A stretch of 64,000 bases of DNA from the NCBI RefSeq assembly GCF_027571385.1, contig NZ_CP085636.1, forward strand, positions 5,256,501 to 5,320,500, in the 5' to 3' direction. Under the pieces are notes generated by a model. The model was not told the origin of the DNA. It worked only from the letters and a program-made list of their open reading frames with translations, and searched no databases. Every line of letters begins with the position of its first letter. Position 1 is the stretch's first letter. Shown here piece by piece: positions 26,155-35,503 of this stretch. The DNA is from Shewanella sp. MTB7 (GTDB lineage: Bacteria > Pseudomonadota > Gammaproteobacteria > Enterobacterales > Shewanellaceae). The position numbers were made by a program, and so were the translations under genes.

Positions 26155-28344
26155 TTAACGGTATTGCTGTAATTGGTTCAACATCTTGATATTACCTGTT
26201 TTGCGGGCTAAACCAATCCCAATCTCCACTAGTTGTGGAGATGCAGGGTAGATAGTCAGGTACTGCTTAAGATAGTTGAGTGCATCCGTGGTTCTGCCGT
26301 TATGATCAAGCGCCACCAAATAAACGTATTGGTACTGCACATTAGGCGGTGCCAGCTCCGCTGCCTGAGCAAGATATCGCTCTGCGGCAAGATAATCTTT
26401 GCTACGGATCAGCTGTAGCCCAAAACCATAGTTAAGATCCGCTGATTGTGGGTTATGTTCCAGCCCGTTTTCAAATACCGCTTTCGCCTTCACTGCTTGC
26501 CCTGTTGCCCGATAGATATCGGCTAGATTCACATAGCTGGGTTCAAAATAAGGATCGGTAATAATGCTGGCACTAAGATGCTTTTCTGCTTCTTGCCAAC
26601 GCCCGGTGGCCAATAGTTGTAACCCCAAATTTAACCGCCCTTCCCCCCGCCAGGCACTGACCTCGTTGGCACGTGTCAACTCTTGGTTGGCTTTTGCCTT
26701 CGAATCAGTTCTTAAAGTTCTCGCGGCTGCAACACGCACTGCTCGTAGAGGGTCATTTAGCAAGGGAGTTAATTCTCTCACTCGATCGTCTTGAGGCAAT
26801 AAATATCCCAGCTCTGCTGCTGCCAAACGGATCAATGGCTCAGGTGATCCAGCGAGGCTGCTGAACCAATCTGGGCTGACTTGCGTATGGGTGATAGGTA
26901 AGAGTTGCAGTGCACTGGCACGGCTAATAGCTTCAATAGTGGCGTCATCAATGATATTTTTGTGTTGTACTGCAGTGACAGGCTTTCCAGCTCTTAGGTT
27001 CATCAAGGATTTTCGGTTCGGCTCAAGCTGCATATCTCCCCCAAACCATTGTTTAACCTTGCCACTGGCCCAACTGGCTGTTTCATCCTGGTGGCAGCGG
27101 TTACAAGCATTAGGAGTCCCTAAGCTTTGACTGAGTGCAGGTCGAGGGATACTAAAGCTATGATCTCTGCGATCATCGACCCCCATATAGCGGGTTTGCG
27201 GCATGTGACAGTCAACACAATTGCTGCCTAGTGTCCCTGCTTGATGATTCAAATGATTAGACGTATTGAAGTGCTCGGGACTGTGGCATTGCAAACACAA
27301 ACCATTGCCTTGGGCTTTGAGTTTCATAGTGTGACTGTCATGGCAATCCAGACAGTTAACACCTGCACTGTACATCTTGCTCTGCATAAAGGAGCCGTAA
27401 ACATACACCTCCTCCTTGATCTGGCCATCCACATGATAGACAGGAGCATTGATCAACTGCGGGGAAAATTGGTCCAAAAATTTGTCGCTGGGGCTGATTC
27501 CGTCGGTTAATGGGGAACGAAGTGAGTGGCAGGCATAGCAGGTTTCCATAAATTGATTGTCTCTGGGCTCCCCCTGCCAGGAGGCCATTTTTGCGCCAGG
27601 TAATCGTTGCCACATCCCTTTATCCTTGCGGATCATTGGGTTGTCAGTAAGCTCTTGTTTACCTGTTGTTGCAGATACTTTCTTGTTTGATGCGTATGTA
27701 CTGGCATGGTCAGACATATCACCATGACAGGAGAGACAACCGACATTGATATTATCCCATTGAGTGTTGAAGCTTTGCTTGCTGAGAGAGTAGTTACGCT
27801 CAAGTCCATCAGAGTGGCAGTCGGCACACATGCCGTTCCAATTTTGTAAAGGTTGGCGCCAATGCAACCTGTCATTAGGGGGGATCTCTTCATTTTGGTA
27901 ATTGTGATACCAACGCTGCCCTCCCTCACTGTTGGGACGACTATCCCAAGCGAAGGGAAGCACATGTAGTTTCCCTTTGCCGGTATCCACCAAATATTGC
28001 TGCAATGGGTAGTGTCCAAAGCTGTATTTCACCTCGAAGGTTTGAATACTTTTTCCCGGATGTTTATCGCTTTTATCATAACTGACGTCGGCGAAAAACT
28101 GCTTGCCTTTACGGTAAAAGCGAACTTTTTGGCCATGATGTCTGGCATGGGTATCTGAAAAATCCCCGAGTACAGCCTCCGATGTCGCCACAGCCATCGC
28201 CTTAGCATGATCTGATGTTTGCCAGTGTTTTGCCTGTTGTTGGTGACAGGCAATACAGCTCCCATTACTTTTCGACTCAACTTTTCCCATCGCCAATAGC
28301 ACAGGTGAGAACCCAAAGAACATCAAAATACACAGACGCAGCAC
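26155..28344 (-). CDS. Eight-haem cytochrome c with HEAT and TPR repeats
   Basis: About 729 residues, exported by an N-terminal signal. Eight CxxCH haem motifs can be counted: CIACH, CADCH, CLSCH, CYACH, CLDCH, CLQCH, CVDCH and CNRCH. The first part resembles cytochrome c554/NrfB-like multihaem domains. A HEAT-like stretch follows (PLIRLAAAELGYLL, RAVRVAAARTLR), then three or four TPRs (EPSYVNLADIYRATGQ and following). I prefer GTG 28344, which has TGGAG five bases ahead, over GTG 28350. Such proteins act in periplasmic electron transfer with protein-protein docking; the partner is unknown. It converges on the sulfatase operon, so any link with it is only positional. Confidence 0.85.
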   Translation of the reverse strand: MLRLCILMFFGFSPVLLAMGKVESKSNGSCIACHQQQAKHWQTSDHAKAMAVATSEAVLGDFSDTHARHHGQKVRFYRKGKQFFADVSYDKSDKHPGKSIQTFEVKYSFGHYPLQQYLVDTGKGKLHVLPFAWDSRPNSEGGQRWYHNYQNEEIPPNDRLHWRQPLQNWNGMCADCHSDGLERNYSLSKQSFNTQWDNINVGCLSCHGDMSDHASTYASNKKVSATTGKQELTDNPMIRKDKGMWQRLPGAKMASWQGEPRDNQFMETCYACHSLRSPLTDGISPSDKFLDQFSPQLINAPVYHVDGQIKEEVYVYGSFMQSKMYSAGVNCLDCHDSHTMKLKAQGNGLCLQCHSPEHFNTSNHLNHQAGTLGSNCVDCHMPQTRYMGVDDRRDHSFSIPRPALSQSLGTPNACNRCHQDETASWASGKVKQWFGGDMQLEPNRKSLMNLRAGKPVTAVQHKNIIDDATIEAISRASALQLLPITHTQVSPDWFSSLAGSPEPLIRLAAAELGYLLPQDDRVRELTPLLNDPLRAVRVAAARTLRTDSKAKANQELTRANEVSAWRGEGRLNLGLQLLATGRWQEAEKHLSASIITDPYFEPSYVNLADIYRATGQAVKAKAVFENGLEHNPQSADLNYGFGLQLIRSKDYLAAERYLAQAAELAPPNVQYQYVYLVALDHNGRTTDALNYLKQYLTIYPASPQLVEIGIGLARKTGNIKMLNQLQQYR

Positions 28345-28775
28345 TGTCACTCCAAATCTTCGACGAGCCTTGCCGTGACGGACAAATGCTGTGAAGATGT
28401 TATTATTTGTTAATTATCATACATGATTTAACGCTTGGGGCGCTATTACGCAAGTGATGAGTGAAGGAGAATAAACCGAGTAGTGTCAGTAACACTTGTA
28501 CCAATTTTGCAGTTAAAGTACTAAATACTCTATTATGGATTTAATAATTTTTATAAATTACAATATGATAAGAGACAATTAAATATTTTCTCAATACTAG
28601 AACAGTGCAACTATTTAAGTTTGAAATAACATTTAGTTAACCTGTAAAAAAAGGTAAATCCATCATATTAGAAATATTATTTATAACATTAGAAATATTT
28701 GAGCTTCGCACAAATAAAATCGTCATTAAAAAAGGGCAAACTAATCACCCTTTGTAATCTCTTTTATCATAACAA
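28345..28775. other. AT-rich intergenic region with direct repeats and a terminator
   Basis: A 431-base gap without a convincing gene. It holds two copies of ATTAGAAATATT at 28667-28678 and 28688-28699, 21 bases apart (two helical turns). A minus-strand terminator-like hairpin lies at about 28728-28755: AAAGGG paired with CCCTTT, followed by Ts in the minus direction. It serves the gene that ends at 28776. Confidence 0.5.
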
Positions 28776-29861
28776 TTAGTTATTAGTCTGTAGGTTTAAT
28801 CTAGCATCCTGCATACTGTTGCTTTGCAAATAAGTTGGACTAACCTTGTTCATCGCCTTTAATTTTGGCAATTCAGCCATTGCGCCATGTAAACGATCTG
28901 CACCGTGATTAATAGCTCGATGAATATTGGTAGCAACTGTCTCAGTTTGAATATAGATAGGGTTACCCGCATTACCTTTACGTCTCAGGTGATAGGTAAC
29001 ATCATTGCGATCATTTTCATCACCAATATCCGTTAGACCCAGTGAGTTATTACCTAAAATACAACGCCCAGGTGCCTGCTGCAGGCAATAGTCCATCAGA
29101 GAGTTTACAAAAGCAGGCTTCTTCGCGTTACCATTTTCATAATCCTGCCACATGTTGTAAGCCATGCCTATGTGGGTTTTAGGCCATTTTTGGGCCGCGA
29201 CACGTATCTGCCATTTTAAACAATTTTCATCTTTACGTAGAGTCAGACCATTATTACGCATAATCTGAATATTAGTTTTGCCATCTGGACGGTTGTTATC
29301 CCTTGGGTTACGCCACATGGTCTCGGCATTGTGAGTCATACAGCCGGAAACGGCGACCTCTCTGAGTAAAGGATGGTTGTCATATTTTGCACCTAGCTTG
29401 GTCTGAAAGTTACTCCATAATGGTCTGAATTTTCTGGCTTTCCAAAAAAAGGGCATGTTACCTTGCTTGCCGTTTTTATACTGGGCGAAAAATTGCCCGG
29501 TTTCCTGCCCAACCCAAGCAGGTGAATAAATTCCTGCGAAGACCCTTAACTTGATCCCTAATTTATTTGCGGGGTGAGCGTTGTTCCATGTTGTGACAGC
29601 TGCAATGGCATCATCAAGCACATTGCTTGAGCGAATAGCACCATTTTTAGTGGGTTGCAGATGTGCCCACTCTGCCTGTACCACAATACCATCGACATGA
29701 TTAGCCCAAGAGGAGCCATTCGGATTATCGAAGTGATTACGTAGGCCAACAGTACCATTGTGATCACCACGTAGTACAAAACCTTCTAGTCTGTCTTTTG
29801 CATCAACCAGTGCACTGCTCGCTGTTAGGCAAACTAACAGAGTTGCAAGTAAACGTTTCAT
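28776..29861 (-). CDS. Secreted protein of unknown function, possible TIM-barrel hydrolase
   Basis: 361 residues from ATG 29861, which has AAAGGTAA upstream; the longer frame from 29888 is discounted. The signal peptide is MKRLLATLLVCLTASSALVDA. The sequence alternates strand-like stretches ending in polar residues: DGIVVQAEWAHLQP, LGIKLRVFAGIYSPAWV, REVAVSGCMTHNAETMW, HIGMAYNMWQDY and IYIQTETV. These resemble the successive strands of a (beta/alpha)8 glycosidase, with Glu in AEWAHLQP and QTETV as possible acids. I do not recognise a family. Its promoter region contains a sequence like the recurring site of the sulfatase locus, hinting at a role in polysaccharide use. Confidence 0.65.
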   Translation of the reverse strand: MKRLLATLLVCLTASSALVDAKDRLEGFVLRGDHNGTVGLRNHFDNPNGSSWANHVDGIVVQAEWAHLQPTKNGAIRSSNVLDDAIAAVTTWNNAHPANKLGIKLRVFAGIYSPAWVGQETGQFFAQYKNGKQGNMPFFWKARKFRPLWSNFQTKLGAKYDNHPLLREVAVSGCMTHNAETMWRNPRDNNRPDGKTNIQIMRNNGLTLRKDENCLKWQIRVAAQKWPKTHIGMAYNMWQDYENGNAKKPAFVNSLMDYCLQQAPGRCILGNNSLGLTDIGDENDRNDVTYHLRRKGNAGNPIYIQTETVATNIHRAINHGADRLHGAMAELPKLKAMNKVSPTYLQSNSMQDARLNLQTNN

Positions 29862-30336
29862 AATATTACCTTTTATAATAATACTCACTTAACTGCCAGT
29901 GATATTTTAAGCTGCACTGGCAATGACAGGTTTCAATGACCGCTGACTATCGAAACGTAACGAGTCTGTTTCAGTTGTGCATTTTTTGCACAACTGAAAC
30001 AGACACGTATATGTAACACATGTATTATTATATGACAATAACGGTATTTACATTTGATTCAACTGATGGCTTGCTATTTGGCACTCTTGTGGGCGTTAAC
30101 CCACGAGCTAGCATGGAAAAATAGGACAAGAAATTAAGGCCATAGGGAAAAGTACCGCGCACTTATTTAATAATTAATCACAACACGCTGAAATATATCT
30201 TTACTCACATAGGTCTTCTGATTGTCATTATTAAGACAGTACTTCATTCATCCTTTGGTGAAATATCGCTTAATAGACCTAACTGAACAACGACTTCGTT
30301 CGAATACCCAAATATGTATGACTCAGGAACTCGCTC
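29862..30336. promoter_or_regulatory. Divergent intergenic region with two hairpins and a motif-like site
   Basis: A 475-base gap. It contains an eight-base stem TGCCAGTG/CACTGGCA (29894-29901 with 29915-29922), a perfect 18-base hairpin (29964-30004), and TGTATTATTATATG at 30021-30034, which resembles the sulfatase-locus site. No ORF was found. Confidence 0.5.
29964..30004. repeat. Perfect 18-base inverted repeat with TTTTT loop
   Basis: Left arm 29964-29981 (GTCTGTTTCAGTTGTGCA) is the exact reverse complement of the right arm 29987-30004. No T-tract follows on either strand, so it is not an ordinary terminator, and it lies between two divergent genes where a terminator would not be needed. 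Confidence 0.85.
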
Positions 30337-30837
30337 ATGAAATATCAATCAAGCACAGTTAAGAAACTTACTGCTATAGGCCAAAAAATTGAGAAAGCAG
30401 GTTTACCTTTACTCTACCTCTCCTTAGGCGTTATCTATATTTGGTTTGGTGGGATCAAATTCTCAGCCGGACAAGCTGAAGGTATGTTCGGCATGATTAA
30501 TAACAATCCATTAGTGTCATGGCTCTATGTATTCTTATCTAAAGAAGGATTAGTGACTTTTCTTGGCAGCGTAGAGATCATGATTGGGTTACTGATTTTA
30601 GGCCGCTTTATAAACCCTATTTTATCGGCTATTGGTGGTTTACTTTCAATCACACTATTTACTGTCACTCTGAGCATGATGATATTTTTACCGGGTATTA
30701 CAACAGAGGCAGGCTTTCCAACTCTGAGTTTTGTTGGTGAGTTTTTACTAAAAGATATCGGCTTATTTGCCGCATCTGTGTTCATTGCTGGCAATAGCTT
30801 AACAGTGTTAACTTGCAATCATCCTGATAGCAAATAA
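30337..30837 (+). CDS. DUF417-family inner-membrane protein (YkgB/RclC-like)
   Basis: 166 residues with four hydrophobic helices. The opening VIYIWFGGIKFSAGQAEGM and PLVSWLYVFLS segments, and GFPTLSFVGEFLLKDIGL near the end, match the DUF417 family, whose E. coli member RclC takes part in reactive chlorine resistance. The molecular function of the family is not well defined. It stands alone, followed by a hairpin and the convergent porin gene. No redox regulator is adjacent, so the chlorine link is not supported here. Confidence 0.85.
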   Translation: MKYQSSTVKKLTAIGQKIEKAGLPLLYLSLGVIYIWFGGIKFSAGQAEGMFGMINNNPLVSWLYVFLSKEGLVTFLGSVEIMIGLLILGRFINPILSAIGGLLSITLFTVTLSMMIFLPGITTEAGFPTLSFVGEFLLKDIGLFAASVFIAGNSLTVLTCNHPDSK

Positions 30838-30847
30838 CCCGTTCTGC

Positions 30848-30879
30848 GTGAGCTTAGGGCTCGTTAGCCCTAAGCTCAC
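30848..30879. terminator. 14-base perfect hairpin between convergent genes
   Basis: GTGAGCTTAGGGCT (30848-30861) and AGCCCTAAGCTCAC (30866-30879) pair perfectly around CGTT, 11 bases after the DUF417 stop. No T-tract is present, so it may act as a bidirectional, weakly T-dependent terminator or as an mRNA-stabilising end. Confidence 0.6.
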
Positions 30880-30951
30880 TAAACACGACGAAATAGATGT
30901 CATCTTAGTATTGATAAATTGTGACCATTTTACCTGTAATCGATATAGGGT

Positions 30952-32007
30952 TTAAAAGCCGTAATCGAAGTCATAACGCATGCCAACCATTAGCTGGTCA
31001 TTATCTTCACGGTAATCAAATGCTGTCTTCTGATATTCAACAAATAGACGAAAATCTGCTGTTCCCTGCCACTCTAACGTCGTGTTATAGGCAGTGTAAT
31101 TACCTGAAACAAGATCCCCAAAACCATCATCAAAGGCCGAAACCCCGACTTTTAGCTTATAGATCTCGGTGATAGCATAAGCTGCAACAACATCCAATGT
31201 TGAACCACTAGTATTATTCACCTCAACATCTTGATACGCAGCAGCAAAATATAGAGGGCCGAAGTTTTTGGACAATGATACACCATAGGTTTTCTCATCA
31301 TTACCGTCATTAAGCTTCTTACTGTAATAAGCAAAAGCCGCACGAATAAAGTCGGTAGTGTACTCAAGACCAGTGTTAAAGAAGTCACTCGTATTATCAG
31401 GTCTGCTGCCATCAAATTGTGAATCTACAGAGAAACTTAGATCGCCAAAGCTTTTACGGTAAGTAACTAAGTTATTGATACGAAATGGGCTGGCACTGTC
31501 ATAGGCCAATGGCGTCGCAGCGCGGTTAAAGATATCAACCGGATCAGCAATGATACGGTATTGAGTCGATGATTGCTTACCGATAGCCACACGTCCAAAG
31601 TCTCCTTTAATACCAACATAGGCCTTTCGCGCTTCACCAAAATCGCCATTGGCCTGAATGTTTACTTTGAACTCTCCACGGGCAAACGCGACCAATGAAT
31701 CATTCACTTTATGCTCTGTGTAAATCCCCAGACGAGACAAAGCATCACCCACGTCCCAAACATCATCAGAATCAGTGTGAGTTACACCAAATGTTGGGCG
31801 CAATGAACCATAAAAGTTAATACTGGTATTTGATGCTGCACTACTTGTCTCTCCATCAACCTCTAGCGCAGCCAATCTTTGCTGAATGGCATTCAGCTCT
31901 TTTTGTAATGCCTCTTTACTCACGCCAGCATCATTAGCTTGAACCACAGACATTGGGATTGTTAAAGCCAAAGTAAGCAGGGATAGTTTTACTGTTTTAT
32001 TTTGCAT
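30952..32007 (-). CDS. Gram-negative general porin (OmpC/OmpF-type)
   Basis: 351 residues from ATG 32007 (AAGGATG upstream); the longer frame from 32118 is discounted because the signal peptide MQNKTVKLSLLTLALTIPMSVVQA starts here. After cleavage a short coiled stretch (EALQKELNAIQQRLAALEV) precedes the barrel, which begins SINFYGSLRPTFG and ends with the outer-membrane signal MRYDFDYGF. The N-terminal coiled segment is typical of marine porins. It allows passive diffusion of small solutes across the outer membrane. The neighbouring genes give no clear link to a specific solute. Confidence 0.88.
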   Translation of the reverse strand: MQNKTVKLSLLTLALTIPMSVVQANDAGVSKEALQKELNAIQQRLAALEVDGETSSAASNTSINFYGSLRPTFGVTHTDSDDVWDVGDALSRLGIYTEHKVNDSLVAFARGEFKVNIQANGDFGEARKAYVGIKGDFGRVAIGKQSSTQYRIIADPVDIFNRAATPLAYDSASPFRINNLVTYRKSFGDLSFSVDSQFDGSRPDNTSDFFNTGLEYTTDFIRAAFAYYSKKLNDGNDEKTYGVSLSKNFGPLYFAAAYQDVEVNNTSGSTLDVVAAYAITEIYKLKVGVSAFDDGFGDLVSGNYTAYNTTLEWQGTADFRLFVEYQKTAFDYREDNDQLMVGMRYDFDYGF

Positions 32008-32137
32008 TTTTACATCCTTTAACATTATAAAACAATGACATACAACAATAACTGACATTGCAATGGGTAAATCTTCCCTAAGAGCTGCGCAAGCACAGTC
32101 CGTAAAAGGAACAAACACGTAAAATTGGGGTTAGTGA

Positions 32138-35002
32138 TTAATCGCGGTAGCTATCGATATCAGGGCAACTGCAGATAAGGTTTCTGTCACCATACACATT
32201 GTCGATACGATTGGTGCTAGGCCAAAATTTGGCCTGAGTTTGGTTAAGCCCAGGGAAACAAGCGACTTTGCGTGAGTAAGGATGATCCCACAGCGTTTGG
32301 CTCAGATCATTCATCGTATGGGGTGCATTCACCAAGGGGTTATCTGTTAGCGTCCACTCTCCACTTTCCACTTTGGCGATTTCAGCACGTATCGTAACCA
32401 TGGCATGTATAAATTTATCCAATTCAACCAATGACTCGCTCTCAGTTGGCTCTATCATCAAGGTCCCAGCAACAGGAAATGACATGGTCGGTGCATGGAA
32501 ACCAAAATCCATTAAGCGCTTAGCCACATCCTCTTCACTGATCCCCGAGCTCTCTTTAAGGGGGCGCAGATCGATGATGCACTCATGGGCAACACGGCCT
32601 TCTTCACCAAGATAAAGCACGGGATAATGAGGACGTAGTTTTTCCATCAGATAGTTAGCATTCAGTATGGCAAGCTCTGTCGCCTGAGTTAGACCATCGG
32701 ATCCCATCAGAGCGATATAAGCCCAAGAGATAGGCAGTATGGAAGCACTGCCTAACGCCGTAGCAGCAATGGCTCCAGAGGTCTGATGAATACTGTGTCC
32801 CGGTAGAAATGGGGCAAGATGAGATTTCACACCGATAGGGCCCATTCCCGGGCCGCCACCACCGTGTGGAATACAGAAGGTTTTGTGTAAATTAAGATGA
32901 GAAACATCAGAACCGATAAAGCCCGGTGACGTTAATCCCACTTGAGCATTCATATTGGCACCATCGAGGTAAACTTGACCTCCGGCGGTATGTACCCGCT
33001 CACAAATTTCACGAATGCCACCTTCATAAACACCGTGTGTCGATGGATAAGTGATCATGATGCAAGACAGACGATCTGCATGTTCCTCAATCTTGGCAGC
33101 CAAGTCATCGATATCCACATTTCCTTTGGCATCACAACCAACAATCACCACCCGCATCGACACCATAGCAGCACTGGCAGGATTGGTGCCGTGGGCAGAA
33201 CTTGGGATCAAGCAAACGTTACGGTGCAGGTCACCACGGCTAGCATGGTATTTCTGAATCGCGATTAAACCAGCGTATTCCCCCTGTGCACCTGAGTTAG
33301 GTTGCAAGGAGAATGCATCGTAGCCGGTAATACATTTGAGCATCTCACTCAACGAATCACTGATCTCTTGATATCCCACGCTCTGCTGCGCTGGCACAAA
33401 CGGATGTAACTGGTTCAACTCAGGCCAGGTCACGGGGATCATCTGCGCCGTTGCATTTAACTTCATGGTGCAAGAGCCAAGTGGGATCATCCCATGCGTG
33501 AGTGAAAAATCTTTATTTTCCAATGACTTCAAATAACGCAGCATTAACGTTTCGCTATGATATTGATTAAATACCTTATGAGTTAGATAGCGTGACTCGC
33601 GGCGACAATCCGCCGGAATAGCCGCAAACTCATCGCTTGATGCCTGAACCTCAAAGTCGCTAACCCGCAAGGCTTGCCCCGTGATCGCCAACCAAAGCGC
33701 TTCGATATCGTCAGCGCTGGTGGTTTCATCAATACTGATCCCTAAGCGGCTTGGCAGAAGACGTAGGTTAAGCCCTACATCCAAAGCACGCTGGTAGATT
33801 GCTTGAGTCTGTTCATTAGTTGTTATGGTTAAGGTGTCAAAAAAAGCCTCATGGGCCAGCTTGAAACCCGCCTCTTTCAAGCCTAAAGCCAAGATCGCTG
33901 TTAGATGATGTACTCGTCGACCAATTTTCCTCAATCCTTGCGGTCCATGATAGACTGCATAGAAAGCCGCCATATTGGCCAACAGAGCCTGAGCGGTACA
34001 GATGTTTGAGGTCGCTTTTTCACGGCGAATATGTTGTTCACGAGTCTGCATTGCCATACGCAAAGCTTGCTTACCTTTAGTATCGATTGATACACCTATC
34101 ACCCGACCAGGGATCGTGCGTTTGTATTTTTCTCGCGTGGACATGAATGCCGCGTGAGGACCGCCGAATCCCATGGGAACACCGAAACGTTGTGAGCTAC
34201 CAATAACGACGTCCGCGCCCATCTCGCCCGGCGCCTTGAGTAAGGTGAGCGCAAGTAGATCTGTCGCCACGACCACTAATGCTCTCTTTTCTTGAGCCTG
34301 TTTAATCAGCAGTTCAAGGTTTTGCACTTGCCCTGTAGTGCCAGGGTATTGCAGTAAGGCACCAAATACATCCATCTTAGGCAGCTCGCTGGCAGGCGCA
34401 ACCAGGATATCAAAACCAAAACAGTGGGCTCGGGTTTTGATCACATCTAAGGTTTGAGGGTGAACATCACTGGCAACAAAAAACAGGTTACTCTTGCTCT
34501 TTCCAGCTCGTTTACACAGGGCCATCGCCTCGGCAGCCGCTGTAGCTTCATCCAACATGGAGGCATTTGCTAGCTCCATGCCGGTCAGATCAATGATCAT
34601 CTGCTGATAATTGAGTAACGCTTCGAGTCGACCTTGAGCTATCTCAGGTTGGTAAGGCGTATAGGTCGTGTACCAACCTGGATTTTCCATCACGTTGCGT
34701 AAAATTACGTTAGGGACATGCGTATCGTAATAGCCTTGACCAATGTAACTTTTATTGATCATATTCTTAGCAGCGATGGCCTTAAGAGTCGCCAACATCC
34801 CCGCTTCGCTCTGGGCAGATTCGAGCTCTAGGCCTTGATCCAACCGGATATTACTCGGTACGGTTTGAGCGATAAGCACCGCAATAGAGTCACAGCCTAT
34901 CGCTGCTAACATCAGCTGCTTTTCCGCTTCATCGGGCCCGTTATGACGTGCGATAAACGCGTTATCAGTGCCCAGTTGGGCTAATAAATTACTATTACTC
35001 AT
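32138..35002 (-). CDS. gcvP: Glycine dehydrogenase (decarboxylating), P protein
   Basis: 954 residues from ATG 35002 (GGGATGAG upstream), close to the 957 of E. coli GcvP. It is the fused alpha-beta form: the N-terminal half contains RHNGP and FGGPHAAF, and the C-terminal half carries the PLP lysine in [16 protein letters not shown] and [10 protein letters not shown]. It decarboxylates glycine and passes the aminomethyl group to the lipoyl arm of GcvH. It is the last gene of a glyA-gcvH-gcvP minus-strand operon, while gcvT lies on the opposite strand 4.7 kb away. The usual gcvT-gcvH-gcvP order is thus broken up. Confidence 0.97.
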   Translation of the reverse strand: MSNSNLLAQLGTDNAFIARHNGPDEAEKQLMLAAIGCDSIAVLIAQTVPSNIRLDQGLELESAQSEAGMLATLKAIAAKNMINKSYIGQGYYDTHVPNVILRNVMENPGWYTTYTPYQPEIAQGRLEALLNYQQMIIDLTGMELANASMLDEATAAAEAMALCKRAGKSKSNLFFVASDVHPQTLDVIKTRAHCFGFDILVAPASELPKMDVFGALLQYPGTTGQVQNLELLIKQAQEKRALVVVATDLLALTLLKAPGEMGADVVIGSSQRFGVPMGFGGPHAAFMSTREKYKRTIPGRVIGVSIDTKGKQALRMAMQTREQHIRREKATSNICTAQALLANMAAFYAVYHGPQGLRKIGRRVHHLTAILALGLKEAGFKLAHEAFFDTLTITTNEQTQAIYQRALDVGLNLRLLPSRLGISIDETTSADDIEALWLAITGQALRVSDFEVQASSDEFAAIPADCRRESRYLTHKVFNQYHSETLMLRYLKSLENKDFSLTHGMIPLGSCTMKLNATAQMIPVTWPELNQLHPFVPAQQSVGYQEISDSLSEMLKCITGYDAFSLQPNSGAQGEYAGLIAIQKYHASRGDLHRNVCLIPSSAHGTNPASAAMVSMRVVIVGCDAKGNVDIDDLAAKIEEHADRLSCIMITYPSTHGVYEGGIREICERVHTAGGQVYLDGANMNAQVGLTSPGFIGSDVSHLNLHKTFCIPHGGGGPGMGPIGVKSHLAPFLPGHSIHQTSGAIAATALGSASILPISWAYIALMGSDGLTQATELAILNANYLMEKLRPHYPVLYLGEEGRVAHECIIDLRPLKESSGISEEDVAKRLMDFGFHAPTMSFPVAGTLMIEPTESESLVELDKFIHAMVTIRAEIAKVESGEWTLTDNPLVNAPHTMNDLSQTLWDHPYSRKVACFPGLNQTQAKFWPSTNRIDNVYGDRNLICSCPDIDSYRD

Positions 35003-35082
35003 CTCATCCCCAAGAATATTGCTGGCCATCAAAATCAACTCGCCCAGCGGTTTAATCTAGTTATTTAACCCAGTTGCTCTAC

Positions 35083-35469
35083 TTAGCTATCTAAGCTCGC
35101 GACATAGGAGTCAAAGTTCATCAGCGTCTCAAGTTCTTGCGGCTTATCGAGTTTAATCTTGGCTATCCAACCCACTTCAAACGGTGAATCATTCACGATC
35201 TCAGGGCTATCATCCAGCGCTTCATTAACCGCAATAATGATGCCCGATACTGGTGCATAGACATCCGATGCTGCTTTAACTGACTCCACCAGTGAGAAGT
35301 TTTCCGTGGCGACGGTCACGTCACCCTCTTCTGGCAACTCAACAAACACCACGTCCCCAAGTAATCCTTGGGCATGTTCGGAGATCCCAACTGTCACGGT
35401 GCCATCACCATTGTCCTTGACCCATTCGTGAGTAGCGGCAAACTTATAATTAGACTCAACTGAGCTCAT
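35083..35469 (-). CDS. gcvH: Glycine cleavage system H protein
   Basis: 128 residues, the normal size. The lipoylated lysine is Lys65 in LVESVKAASDVYAP. It shuttles the aminomethyl and reduced-lipoyl group between P, T and L proteins. It lies between glyA and gcvP with short gaps (34 and 80 bases), so it is co-transcribed with them. The L protein (dihydrolipoyl dehydrogenase) is not in the window and is presumably shared with the 2-oxoacid dehydrogenases. Confidence 0.97.
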   Translation of the reverse strand: MSSVESNYKFAATHEWVKDNGDGTVTVGISEHAQGLLGDVVFVELPEEGDVTVATENFSLVESVKAASDVYAPVSGIIIAVNEALDDSPEIVNDSPFEVGWIAKIKLDKPQELETLMNFDSYVASLDS

Positions 35470-35503
35470 TGGTTAATTCCTATTTTTATTGTTTAATTGA
35501 TGC

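Noticed and set aside
27633..28019. 128-residue frame inside the cytochrome gene
   Set aside because: It lies in another frame of the multihaem gene, on the same strand, with low-complexity Thr/Ser content typical of a shadow frame.
29964..30004. CRISPR repeat or insertion-sequence terminal repeat
   Set aside because: There is only one hairpin, with no spacer array, transposase or target-site duplication nearby.
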